Positions 34,522 to 43,341 of a stretch of DNA of 64,000 nucleotides are shown one piece after another. The stretch covers positions 372,001-436,000 of the forward strand of contig CAZFRE010000002.1 of NCBI GenBank assembly GCA_964521195.1, written 5' to 3'. This stretch comes from CAWDNM01 sp964521195 (GTDB lineage: Bacteria > Actinomycetota > Coriobacteriia > Anaerosomatales > JAAXUF01). Position 1 is the stretch's first letter. Every line of letters starts with the position of its first letter. Both the position numbers and the translations under genes were made by a program. The notes under the pieces were generated by a model that was not told where the DNA came from, did no database searches, and worked only from the letters and a program-made list of their open reading frames with translations.

Positions 34522-36483
34522 ATGCCTAACGTTTGGACAACTGAAGGCGCCGCTGGCGCAAAGCACGAAGTCGATCCGATCTCGCGCATCGAGGGTCACC
34601 TCGGCGTGAAGGTTTCCGTTTCCGGCGGCGTGATCGTGGACGCCAACGCTCACGGCAACCTGTGGCGTGGCTTCGAGAACTTCCTGCTCGGTCGCGACAT
34701 CAACGACGCGATCACCTTCGTCCAGCGCATCTGCGGCGTCTGCCCGGTTCCCCACGGCATGACGTCGACGTTCGCTGTCGATAACGTCCTCGGCTACAGC
34801 CGCGGCCACATCACCTTCAAGACCGCTGTCGAGTCGGACGGCCGGACCTACGGTGTTCCGGAGAAGGCCGTGCTCATCCGCAACCTGGTTCTCGGTGCTG
34901 AGTTCCTCATGTCCAGCATCACGCACTTCTACCACCTTGCGGCCCCGAGCTACGTTCAGGGTCCGGCCATGCCGCCTTGGACGCCGTTCTTCGACAACCA
35001 GTACTACTCCACCTACCTGCGCAATCCGGGCGGCAACACCGCGCTTCCGAACCTCGACGCCCCGAAGGTCTGGGACGCCGTCATCCTCAGCTACGTCAAG
35101 GCGCTCAAGATTCGCCGCATGACGTTTGAGGCTGGCGCGCTCTTCGCCGGTCGTATGCCGATGACCTCGTGCTACGTCGGTGGCGGCGTGAGCAACAACG
35201 GCCAGGAGAACCTGACCGCCAAGATCAACCAGTTCCGCACGATCATGTCCGAGATCGGTCTGTTCGTGGTCCAGGAGTACGTACCGATCGCCCTCGCGCT
35301 CGGTGCCCTCTACCCGGACTTCGACAACACCGGTAACGGCGGAGATGGCGCGGGCGGTGGCCTCGGTCGCTTCCTCGCGTGGGGCGGTCTGCCCAACCTC
35401 GACGACACCCTCACCCTTCCGGGTGGCGTGTTCGACGCCAGCGGCACCGCGTTCCCCGCGACTGGCGCCTACGACGTCGACGTCACGCACTTCCGCGTGT
35501 GGAACAAGCAGGATGTCTACGACATGTTCCTCGACGGCGGCACGTACTCGGTCTCGGGTAACCTGACCGAGGACATCGCGAACTCGCGCTACGCGATCGC
35601 GACTGCCGACGCTACGGCCTACACGGGCTCCGCTGCCTATCCGGGCGACGTCGCCCGCACCAAGCCGGCCCGCTCGAGTGGCTACAGCTACATGAAGGCC
35701 CCGCGCTGGAACGGTCAGGCGTGCGAGGTCGGCCCGTGGGCTCGTATGGTCGTCGCCGGCTTCTACCCGGCCGATGAGACCACCACCCTTGCCGCGGCCT
35801 TCCCGGGCTACGCCGCCATCTACACGACGACGCAGCCGGGGAACGTCAACAGCATCGACGTCCGCCCGGGCATCATCGCCAAGGCGATCGTCGACGGCCT
35901 GATTGCGGACGGCGTCGCCGGTATCGTCACGGCGTACATCCGTGACTGCGTCGGCGGCCTCTCCACCATGGACCGCCTCCGCGCCCGTGCGCTCGAGTCG
36001 CTCTACATCGTCCAGGCCATCCTCGGCCCTGCGGCGAAGAACGACGCTGCCGGTACCGTCTCCTTCACCGGTGGCGGCTGGCTCGACCAGCTCGCGGCCC
36101 GCACCGGCACGGCTCTGCTGGACACCGAGTTCTCGACGTGGCGCAAGCTGCCCGGCACCACGACCTACTACAACCCGTACGGCACCATTCACGGGTGGGG
36201 CGGTACCGAGGCTCCGCGTGGCGCACTCATGCATCACGCCACGATCAAGAACCGCAAGATCGAGAAGTACCAGTGCATCGTTCCGACCACTTGGAATGGC
36301 TCGCCGAAGGACGCCAGCGGCAACCGCGGCGCCATCGAAGAGGCTATGATCGGTGCGAACTTCGCGACCTATGGCGCGTCGTTCACCACGCAGGCCGGCA
36401 CCTCGCAGGACACTGCGGGTGGCGTTGAGGTCCTGCGTATTGCCCAGTCCTTCGATCCGTGCATCGCGTGCGCGATCCATTAG
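34522..36483 (+). CDS. NiFe hydrogenase large subunit lacking a C-terminal maturation peptide
   Basis: 653-residue catalytic subunit. Nickel-ligand motifs are intact: N-terminal RICGVCPVPHGMT (~72-84) and C-terminal SFDPCIACAIH, all four Cys present. The N-terminus shows DPISRIEGHLG and the RGFENFLLGRD element of group 1 enzymes. The protein stops exactly after the His at which other large subunits are cleaved by the maturation endopeptidase, so no propeptide is encoded. There is also an insertion-rich middle region (~255-420) relative to standard enzymes. RBS GGAGGGC, ATG at 34522, 25 nt after the small-subunit gene. Codon use favours GGT/GCT endings unlike neighbours, suggesting high expression. 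No hyp genes in the window. Confidence 0.95.
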   Translation: MPNVWTTEGAAGAKHEVDPISRIEGHLGVKVSVSGGVIVDANAHGNLWRGFENFLLGRDINDAITFVQRICGVCPVPHGMTSTFAVDNVLGYSRGHITFKTAVESDGRTYGVPEKAVLIRNLVLGAEFLMSSITHFYHLAAPSYVQGPAMPPWTPFFDNQYYSTYLRNPGGNTALPNLDAPKVWDAVILSYVKALKIRRMTFEAGALFAGRMPMTSCYVGGGVSNNGQENLTAKINQFRTIMSEIGLFVVQEYVPIALALGALYPDFDNTGNGGDGAGGGLGRFLAWGGLPNLDDTLTLPGGVFDASGTAFPATGAYDVDVTHFRVWNKQDVYDMFLDGGTYSVSGNLTEDIANSRYAIATADATAYTGSAAYPGDVARTKPARSSGYSYMKAPRWNGQACEVGPWARMVVAGFYPADETTTLAAAFPGYAAIYTTTQPGNVNSIDVRPGIIAKAIVDGLIADGVAGIVTAYIRDCVGGLSTMDRLRARALESLYIVQAILGPAAKNDAAGTVSFTGGGWLDQLAARTGTALLDTEFSTWRKLPGTTTYYNPYGTIHGWGGTEAPRGALMHHATIKNRKIEKYQCIVPTTWNGSPKDASGNRGAIEEAMIGANFATYGASFTTQAGTSQDTAGGVEVLRIAQSFDPCIACAIH

Positions 36484-36503
36484 CAAAGGCGGAGGTGATT
36501 AGT

Positions 36504-37796
36504 TTGAAGCGTTTCTCGTTGGTTTTCTGCCTCGTGCTGGCACTGTCGCTCGTGTTCGCCGCTTCTGCCTTCGCGAACTTCGGTCCGCACGGTGGATACG
36601 CCACGGATACCGACTCGTGTGCCGGTTGTCACCGCGCTCACACGTCGTTCTCGACGGTCGAGTTCGAGCCTAAGGTTCCCGGGCCCGGCGGCAACGTCAA
36701 CGCCCTGCTGGTAGGTAGCGCGAGCACCATGCTCGAGTTCTGCTACGCCTGCCACGGCGACAATGCCCCTGGCGCTTCGACGAACGTCCAGGCCGGTATC
36801 TTCGACGGCAGCGCCTCTACGGCGAGCCTCGGCGCCACCAGCGCCACGTCGCCGTACCAGACGGCGTCGACGTTCAACCGTCCGCTTAACGGTGGCGGTT
36901 TCGACCAGGCCGCGAACAACTGGGACTGGGAAGTCGCCGCTGTTCCGGTGTACGAGGCCATCACGTCCTCTCACAGCATGGAGAAGACGGGCGTCCTGTG
37001 GGGTTCGGGTAACGGCGCGAATGAGAGCACCTACCTCATCTGCACCAGCTGCCACGATCCGCACGGTAGCTCGAACTACCGTCTGCTGAAGGACGAGGTC
37101 AACGGCAACTCTGTCGGTGGCTACAACCTCGTCAACGCTCTGACCGGTGAGACCGCCCCTGAGGGCTGGGTCTTCTCGAACGAGACCGGCTACCCGCTCG
37201 CTTCCGAGGGTGGTTGGAAGAAGGGTCCGGACGGCGCTGCGCAGATGGCTGCGTACAAGCCGGACTACACCGGTGGTACCCCTGTCGCCTCTGGCGTCAG
37301 CCCCGTTGTCGGCGCTTCGCTGTCGGCCTGGTGCTCCGGCTGCCACGAGGGATACAACAACATCTCTGACGATCCGGCGACCAAGGACTACGGTAGCTAC
37401 GAGGCTACCGTCGGTGCCCGCGTCCGTCACCGTCACCCGGTCGACATCCCTCTGAGTGCTGGCGACGCCATCATCCAGACTCCGGCCATGGAGTACGTGC
37501 TCGACCCGCGCCTCCCGCTCGAGGTCGTGAGCGCTCCGGTCGGCGATCCGCGTGACAACAGCTACGTCGGCTGCCTCACCTGCCACGTCGCTCACGGTTC
37601 GTCGCAGGACATGACCGGCTGGGCAGCTGCCAGCCTGGTCAATCCCACCGGTTCCGCTGGTGGATGGATTCCGCAGATGGACGGCATTCCTGGTGTGAAC
37701 CCGGACAAGGCCGACTTCGCCACCGCCACCGCCGGTACGAGCTCCCTGCTCCGTGCCGACAACCGCGGCGTGTGCGAGCGGTGCCACAACAAGTAG
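36504..37796 (+). CDS. 6-haem extracytoplasmic cytochrome, hydrogenase partner
   Basis: 430-residue secreted cytochrome co-transcribed with the hydrogenase. TTG at 36504, 20 nt after the large-subunit stop and preceded by a strong GGAGGTGAT; an earlier ATG (36459) would overlap the hydrogenase gene and spoil the signal peptide (KRFSLVFCLVLALSLVFAASAFA). Six CXXCH sites: CAGCH, CYACH, CTSCH, CSGCH, CLTCH, CERCH. The NFGPHGGYATDTDSCAGCHRAH start is a recurring cytochrome pattern in anaerobic Gram-positives and deltaproteobacteria. It most plausibly takes electrons from the hydrogenase distal Fe-S cluster. A strong terminator follows at 37842. Confidence 0.88.
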   Translation: MKRFSLVFCLVLALSLVFAASAFANFGPHGGYATDTDSCAGCHRAHTSFSTVEFEPKVPGPGGNVNALLVGSASTMLEFCYACHGDNAPGASTNVQAGIFDGSASTASLGATSATSPYQTASTFNRPLNGGGFDQAANNWDWEVAAVPVYEAITSSHSMEKTGVLWGSGNGANESTYLICTSCHDPHGSSNYRLLKDEVNGNSVGGYNLVNALTGETAPEGWVFSNETGYPLASEGGWKKGPDGAAQMAAYKPDYTGGTPVASGVSPVVGASLSAWCSGCHEGYNNISDDPATKDYGSYEATVGARVRHRHPVDIPLSAGDAIIQTPAMEYVLDPRLPLEVVSAPVGDPRDNSYVGCLTCHVAHGSSQDMTGWAAASLVNPTGSAGGWIPQMDGIPGVNPDKADFATATAGTSSLLRADNRGVCERCHNK

Positions 37797-37841
37797 TACA
37801 GCACCTGCAAGAGAGCCCGAACGTGGGCTAGCATGAACCAG

Positions 37842-37876
37842 AGAGGGGGCTTCAGGGTTCACCTGGAGCCCCCTCT
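37842..37876 (+). terminator. Strong intrinsic terminator after the hydrogenase operon
   Basis: AGAGGGGGCT (37842-37851) pairs perfectly with AGCCCCCTCT (37867-37876), with an inner CAGG/CCTG helix closing the loop. Only a short T-containing tail (TAGGGTC) follows. It ends the hydrogenase-cytochrome transcript. Confidence 0.82.
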
Positions 37877-37929
37877 TAGGGTCAGAGCCGCTTTTCCGCT
37901 TCCCGGTCCCGCGCCTAAGGAGTGCCACC

Positions 37930-39303
37930 TTGACTCGAGAGTTCGACGCCACCGATCAGACCGCTCGCTACGCGCCCCTGGGGCTCATCGGCAACCCGTT
38001 CTTCGGATCGGGCGGCTACAAGGACACGCTCGAGGGGTGCGAGATCGTGAGCGAGAGCCATCTTCTGCTCGGCGCGCTCGTCGAGAGTGCTCGCGAGGAG
38101 GCCCCGCGCCCCATCTGGATCAGCAAGAACCCCGACTACCCTGCGTCGTACTCGCTCGCCGCCGAGGCGCGGGTCGAGGAGATCATCTCCAACGACGACG
38201 GGCTCAACATGCTCCACGCCTACACGCCGCTGTTCGCCATGAAGTCGGGTGCCGTCCGTTCGGTACTGCGACTGCTCGGCGAGCGGCTCACCTTCCGCGA
38301 CTTTGAGCGCACCCTCGCCGCGTACGTGCAGCGGGTGCTCGACGAGCCCGACACCGAGCTGCCTTCCTACACCGCTATGGGCCCCGATGCGCTCGCCGAG
38401 TTCGCGACCGCGTTCGCCGAGGATCCCATCGCCGCCGTCAACGCCGCGTTCGGCGAGCCCGAAGACGAGCGCAAGGCCGAGTTCGCCGAAGTGACCGACT
38501 TGCGCCAGATCCGTTTCGACGGCGACAACGTCGAGCTGGGCCCCGCCGAGGACGCCGAGCTGGACGAGACCGTCGGCAACGCCCCGGGGACCGGGGTCGT
38601 AGCGGAAGGTGAGGAGCGCCCGGAGGCGCCCTACGCCGCCGTCGTCGACTACATCATCGACTACACTCGCGAGCACCTCTCGCCCGTCATGGGCAGGGCG
38701 CTTCGCGTCTACGCTGAGCGTGGCCTCATCGCCACGGCAGCCGAGTTCAACATCACAAAGGCGCCGCGCAAGACGTTCGCATCGCTCGTCCGTTTCGCGC
38801 GCGCTCGTTTCGACCAGATCGTGCTGATGTGGGACGGCTTCGAGAACTGGAACGACATCGAGCCCGAGCTCCGCTCCAAGATCGTCGGACTGCTCTCCGA
38901 GCTGCGCTGGTCGGTCGACGGGCTGGCGCTGCCGGTCTTTATGATCGAAGAGGGCAACGCGCGCGAGCTCGAGGAGTCGTTCGCCTCGGCGACGAAGCTG
39001 CGCTGGGACTACACCAGCTTCGAGGAGCTTGGCGAGAACCCGGCCTCGGTCAAGGCGTCGATCGTCGATCGCTGGTTCGCCAACGCCGCGGCCCCGGGCG
39101 CTACGCCGCTGACGCTCGCCGACCCGAGCTTCACTGCGCTCGCCGAGGTCGCCAACGACGACATCACGCGGTTCATCCGCCTTGCGCGTGAGGCGATCGA
39201 GCAGGCCGCCGACAAGGGCGCTTCGTCGGTGAGCGAAGAGGACGTGGCCGCCGCGATCGCCGTCATCGCCGAGGAGGACGCCGAAACCACCGAGGCGGAC
39301 TAG
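37930..39303 (+). CDS. Degenerate AAA+/P-loop-like protein, unknown function
   Basis: 457-residue cytoplasmic protein I cannot name. The N-terminal GLIGNPFFGSGGYK region is where an ExeA/TniB- or Orc-like ATPase would have its Walker A, but the canonical GxxGxGK[ST] is missing. A Walker-B-like element with a following helix is clear (FDQIVLMWDGFENWNDIE), and a sensor-like ALPVFMIEEGNARELEESF follows. A ~60-residue acidic insert (~185-240) separates the halves. So it may be an AAA+ relative that no longer hydrolyses ATP. TTG start at 37930 after TAAGGAG. Tightly followed (3 nt) by a membrane protein gene, so likely one transcript. Confidence 0.68.
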   Translation: MTREFDATDQTARYAPLGLIGNPFFGSGGYKDTLEGCEIVSESHLLLGALVESAREEAPRPIWISKNPDYPASYSLAAEARVEEIISNDDGLNMLHAYTPLFAMKSGAVRSVLRLLGERLTFRDFERTLAAYVQRVLDEPDTELPSYTAMGPDALAEFATAFAEDPIAAVNAAFGEPEDERKAEFAEVTDLRQIRFDGDNVELGPAEDAELDETVGNAPGTGVVAEGEERPEAPYAAVVDYIIDYTREHLSPVMGRALRVYAERGLIATAAEFNITKAPRKTFASLVRFARARFDQIVLMWDGFENWNDIEPELRSKIVGLLSELRWSVDGLALPVFMIEEGNARELEESFASATKLRWDYTSFEELGENPASVKASIVDRWFANAAAPGATPLTLADPSFTALAEVANDDITRFIRLAREAIEQAADKGASSVSEEDVAAAIAVIAEEDAETTEAD

Positions 39304-39306
39304 CCC

Positions 39307-40110
39307 ATGGCCCTCGACCGCCAGAAGCGCACGAAGGTACTGCTGACCGGCGCCGTGACCGTTGCGGTGCTTGCGGCGGTTCTCATCGTGGCGGGATTGT
39401 TCGGCCCGCTGCGTTCGGGCACAAGCGGGCCTGGATCGACCTCGATCGACGAGAGCCAGCAGCTCTACCAGCAGGCGCTCGTGGCGCAGGCGAGTGGGGA
39501 CACCTCGCAGGCTGCCGTGCTCGCACAGCAGGCGGTCGACGCGAATCCCGAGAACGCGTCGGCCAAGGCGCTGCTGGCGCAGGTGAAGAAGCCCGCCACC
39601 ACGCCGACAACGAATCCCGGGACGAACACCGGGACCGATACCGACGCCGACACCGGCGCGGAGACGTCACCGACGGTCGATGTCGATGCCGCTTTCCGCA
39701 AGAACTACGAGGACCTCAAGGTGCTTGTGCCTGCGATGGCCGCCGGCTTCGTGCTCGACACGCCGCTGCAGATGGAGCGCGACCTGAACATGTCGGGCAA
39801 CGTCGACCCGGCGAACAAGACGATCACCCAGGTCTCGTGGGCGGTCCACGACTTCAAGACCGAGTCCAAAGCCAAGGCGTTCGTCACCAAGACGAGCAAG
39901 AAGTCGTTCCCCAAGGATTCGGGCACTGTGAGCGTTGGGACGACGAAGGCGTATTTCGGCACTGACGGCACAAGGTTTGCGACGGTATCGTTCGCGCGCG
40001 GGCGGTACGCGTTCGAAGTGCTTGTGACCACGGCGAATACCGATCCGATCAAGGCGAAAGACATCGCGATCGCTGCGGCGAAAGCGTTCCCAGCGTCACC
40101 CGCACAGTAG
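39307..40110 (+). CDS. Membrane-anchored protein with a short TPR-like repeat, unknown function
   Basis: 267 residues: single N-terminal membrane segment (~13-35), one TPR-like stretch (ESQQLYQQALVAQASGDTSQ...AVLAQQAVDANPENASAKA), a Thr/Pro/Asn-rich linker (~98-125), then a ~140-residue C-terminal domain with several beta-strand-like patterns (TKAYFGTDGTRFATVSFARGRYAFEV). Family not recognised; the C-terminal part resembles extracytoplasmic ligand-binding modules in general appearance only. Starts 4 nt after the degenerate AAA+ gene, so probably co-transcribed. Confidence 0.72.
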   Translation: MALDRQKRTKVLLTGAVTVAVLAAVLIVAGLFGPLRSGTSGPGSTSIDESQQLYQQALVAQASGDTSQAAVLAQQAVDANPENASAKALLAQVKKPATTPTTNPGTNTGTDTDADTGAETSPTVDVDAAFRKNYEDLKVLVPAMAAGFVLDTPLQMERDLNMSGNVDPANKTITQVSWAVHDFKTESKAKAFVTKTSKKSFPKDSGTVSVGTTKAYFGTDGTRFATVSFARGRYAFEVLVTTANTDPIKAKDIAIAAAKAFPASPAQ

Positions 40111-40128
40111 TCAGGGAGGACCAGGCAT

Positions 40129-41721
40129 ATGGCAGCCAAGATGGCCGGCACCATCAGAGGGCTCATCGCGTCGCTTGCGCTCGCAGGGGCGCTGGCAGGC
40201 GCGTCGGTCGCGTCGGCGATTCCGGCAGGGACCGGACCGGAGGAGCTTGCCCGCTACGACTTCGAGTCGACGGCAGCAGGGCACACGTTTGAGCACATCG
40301 AGCCGATGGCACCTTCTCTCCTTGGGGATCCGGCGACCACGGCGTACTGGGGCCGTACCACAGGCGGATCGCGTTCGGGTGCATACGGACTCTGGTGCGC
40401 GGCGACCAACTATCCCGGCGGCGCACCCTCCAGCTACTGGCCAGGCTACGTAGAAGGAACTCGCGGCAAGGCCTGGTCGTCCTTTCCGAAGATGGCCGAG
40501 TACTACTCCGTCACTGTCACCATGGCGTACACCATGCGTTCGATCGGCGGGGCAGACGACTACTTCCGACTTGGCTGGATCTTGCGCGATGCTCACGGCA
40601 ATTTCGTTGATAGCGCTACGAATGTGGACATCACGAAGACCGACGGCTGGTCATCCTATTCTTACTCGCCATCGAGCTACGCCGGCGCAGCGCGATTGAC
40701 CCGTTCGAGCGCCGACATCTTTCTGTACTTCAATGACTACGCGAGCAAGCCTGCTACAGGCACCGGACCCACCGTCGACGACTTCACGGTCCTCGGCTAC
40801 AAGTACGGGCCCATCTCGAGCGTCACGACCGCACCCGCGGGCGGCGGCTCGACGCTTCTCACTTGGCCGGTTCCGGACTACAAGGCAGGCTCGAGCATCG
40901 ATGACACCCGCTCGATCGGGTACCGCGTCTGGCGCGCGCCAGAGGGCAGCGACGCGTGGGACGAACTGACCTCGGGCGGACGCGTTGCGGTGAACAGCTT
41001 CACCGACAACACTGCGCAAGCTGGCGTCAACTACGTGTACGTCGTGCAGGCTTGGGATCCGGGCACAGGGAGCGGTCGTGGCCAGGCATCCCCGCTTCCC
41101 GCCGCTAACGTGGGCGTACCGGTCATGCCGGCGGTGCCGGTGTACCGATGGAGGTCATTCGCGCTGATGGGCACGATCTCTCCGCATACGTCCGCGAGTG
41201 ATGTCATGATCGAGTGCAGCACCGACCAGTACACGATCGACTACACGTACCCGGGCACCGTCGCGGCCGGTACCGCGATGTACTCGGCGGTGGGCGTAAA
41301 GCTGCCGGCGGCGGGCACATGGTACGTCCGCGTGAAGCACGAGGACGGCACTCATGCCGCGTCGTACTCGGCGTGGACGCCGGTGACCGTCTCGGAGTAC
41401 ATCGCCCTCGCCAAGCCCAAGTCGGCGACGAAGATGAAGGTCAACAAGACCTACACCGCCTACGGGACGATCAAGCCCGTGCACTCGAAGACGACCTACA
41501 TCAAGATCCGGGCGTACCGGCTCAGCGGCAGCACGTACAAGTATGTGAAATCGTTCTCGGTCAAGCTCACCACCAAGGGCCAGGCGGCCGACACCGCGAA
41601 GTACTCGGCGTCGATCAAGCTGACCAAGAAGGGCAAGTGGAAGCTTATGGCCCGCCACTACGCCCACGGCGAGGAGCCGAAGAAGGACAGCTCGTACAGT
41701 TCGCGGATCACCGTCTACTAG
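40129..41721 (+). CDS. Secreted multi-domain protein with Ig-like/fibronectin-type domains
   Basis: 530-residue exported protein. Signal peptide ~8-31 (LIASLALAGALAGASVASA). Residues ~40-230 form a jelly-roll-like module (YDFESTAAGHTFEHIE..., DDYFRLGWILRDAHGNF). Then a fibronectin-III-like unit (~235-330; SIGYRVWRAPEGSDAWDEL... VNYVYVVQAWDPGTG) and two Ig-like domains of the kind seen in actinobacterial surface proteins (TKMKVNKTYTAYGTIKPVHSKTTYIKIRAYRL...). No sortase motif is visible. A cell-surface adhesin or wall-binding protein is likely; substrate unknown. ATG preceded by GGGAGGA. Confidence 0.78.
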   Translation: MAAKMAGTIRGLIASLALAGALAGASVASAIPAGTGPEELARYDFESTAAGHTFEHIEPMAPSLLGDPATTAYWGRTTGGSRSGAYGLWCAATNYPGGAPSSYWPGYVEGTRGKAWSSFPKMAEYYSVTVTMAYTMRSIGGADDYFRLGWILRDAHGNFVDSATNVDITKTDGWSSYSYSPSSYAGAARLTRSSADIFLYFNDYASKPATGTGPTVDDFTVLGYKYGPISSVTTAPAGGGSTLLTWPVPDYKAGSSIDDTRSIGYRVWRAPEGSDAWDELTSGGRVAVNSFTDNTAQAGVNYVYVVQAWDPGTGSGRGQASPLPAANVGVPVMPAVPVYRWRSFALMGTISPHTSASDVMIECSTDQYTIDYTYPGTVAAGTAMYSAVGVKLPAAGTWYVRVKHEDGTHAASYSAWTPVTVSEYIALAKPKSATKMKVNKTYTAYGTIKPVHSKTTYIKIRAYRLSGSTYKYVKSFSVKLTTKGQAADTAKYSASIKLTKKGKWKLMARHYAHGEEPKKDSSYSSRITVY

Positions 41722-41805
41722 CTGCTCTCGACGCGAGCGGCCCGCTCGTGCGAAGCTACATCTCTGGGGGCACGCACCGGTTCCCGATGGTGCCGGAGGC
41801 ATTGG

Positions 41806-43302
41806 GTGGTTCTCGCGAACGGCACGGACATTGAGACGATTGGCCGGCGACCCGCCGAGCAGTTCACCATCGCGATCGTCGGTGGAGGATTGCAGGCCGC
41901 CTCGTTGCTGCGCGTGCTATCCAACTCCGATCGGGTGACGATCGCGGCACTGTGCGCCTCGGGCGCGAGTACGCCCGCGTTCCGCCTGGCCGAGGAGCTG
42001 CGCATCTTCACCACGCCCGACCTCACCGAGGTGTTCCAGGTTCCGGGGCTCGATCTCATCATCGACCTGTCCGAGCACTCGGATCTGCGCGAACAGCTCA
42101 GGCGTGAGCGGCCACAAGGGGTCGAACTGCTCGGCGCCAAGGGGTCGGAGCTGCTGCGCGAGATGCTGCAGGCGCAGCAGGAGAGCGAGGAGCACGCGCG
42201 CCTCTACGTCGAGCTCCAGGTCGCCTACGACAAGATCCGCAGCCACGAGCGCCGGCTCGAGGCGGGCAAGGATGCGCTCGAAGCCACCAACGCGGAACTC
42301 GAGCGCCGCCTCGCCGAGATCTTCTTCACCCACGAGTACGTCAAGGCGCTGGCCAGCTACATCAACATCACCGATGTGTGCGCGCTCATCGTGGACGGCT
42401 GCATCGGCATCGTGGGCGTGGAGTGCTCCGCCGTCTACCTCTTCGAACGCTCGGACTGGACGCTGCGTCTCAAGGCGCACCAGGGGCCCGAGGCGATCGC
42501 ACTTCGCGATTCGGTGCCGGTCTCCGAGACGATCCTCGGCGCTGCGTTTCGCTCGGGCACGGTGCAGGAGGCCGACGCCGAGTTCCCAGGCCCCTCGACG
42601 GCGTGGGTGGTTGGCGAGTGCCCGGTCAGGAGCCAGGTGGCCATGGCGCTGGCGACCGGCGACGAGGTGATGGGCGTGGTCGTCGTCGCGTCCACGGAGC
42701 CGCGCGAACTCGACGCCGTGGAGCTGGAGCGGCTCTCGGTAGTCGTCGACCAGTCGTCGCTGTCGCTCCAGAACGCGCTCCTCCACGCGAAGCTCGAGCG
42801 TCTCTCGGTCACCGACCGCCTCACGGACCTCTACAACCACGGCCACCTCAAGCAGCGCCTCGACGAGGAGTTCAAGCGGGCGGCGCGCTTCGGCCACCCG
42901 ATGTCGCTCATCATGCTCGACATCGACGACTTCAAGGCGTTCAACGACACGTTCGGCCACCCGCGCGGCGACATGCTGCTCAAAGCGGTCAGCGACGTCA
43001 TCCGAGACAACCTGCGCTCGATGGACATCGCCGCACGGTACGGAGGCGAGGAGTTCGTCGTGGTGCTGCCCGAGACCGACATCGACGGGGCGGTGGCGGT
43101 CGCCGAGCGGATTCGCGAGGGCGTGGAAGAGCTGCGGCTCGACGGGCCGCAGAGCGCTCCGGTGCTCAAGACCATCTCGGCGGGTGTGGCGACGTTCCCG
43201 CAGCATGCGGTCTCTGCGCTGCGGCTGCTCGAGGCCGCCGACTCAGCCATGTACGCGGCGAAGCGTGCGGGTAAGAACCGAGTTGCATCGGCGGTTTCGT
43301 AG
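41806..43302 (+). CDS. Diguanylate cyclase with Rossmann-like, coiled-coil and GAF domains
   Basis: 498-residue c-di-GMP synthase. N-terminal domain (~18-120) starts AIVGGGLQAASLL, a dinucleotide-binding Rossmann-like glycine pattern followed by beta-alpha repeats (LIIDLSEHSDLRE), so it may sense NAD(P)H; not proven. Residues ~125-170 form a coiled coil, ~180-325 a GAF domain, and ~335-498 the GGDEF domain with the active motif GGEEF and an inhibitory-site RSMD five residues upstream. GTG at 41806 after GGAGG. Soluble; no membrane segment. The domain order is unusual for a cyclase. Confidence 0.88.
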   Translation: MVLANGTDIETIGRRPAEQFTIAIVGGGLQAASLLRVLSNSDRVTIAALCASGASTPAFRLAEELRIFTTPDLTEVFQVPGLDLIIDLSEHSDLREQLRRERPQGVELLGAKGSELLREMLQAQQESEEHARLYVELQVAYDKIRSHERRLEAGKDALEATNAELERRLAEIFFTHEYVKALASYINITDVCALIVDGCIGIVGVECSAVYLFERSDWTLRLKAHQGPEAIALRDSVPVSETILGAAFRSGTVQEADAEFPGPSTAWVVGECPVRSQVAMALATGDEVMGVVVVASTEPRELDAVELERLSVVVDQSSLSLQNALLHAKLERLSVTDRLTDLYNHGHLKQRLDEEFKRAARFGHPMSLIMLDIDDFKAFNDTFGHPRGDMLLKAVSDVIRDNLRSMDIAARYGGEEFVVVLPETDIDGAVAVAERIREGVEELRLDGPQSAPVLKTISAGVATFPQHAVSALRLLEAADSAMYAAKRAGKNRVASAVS

Positions 43303-43341
43303 GACTTCGGAGGCAAGCGGCCGGGGACGAAGGGCGGTGAC

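Noticed and set aside
34375..36486. A 700-residue open frame antisense to the hydrogenase large subunit
   Set aside because: Caused by codon bias in the sense strand; its translation is Arg/Val/Asp-rich low complexity with no domain.
36459..36503. Upstream ATG as the start of the 6-haem cytochrome
   Set aside because: It lies inside the hydrogenase gene and places 15 charged residues before the signal peptide; the TTG at 36504 has a strong ribosome-binding site.
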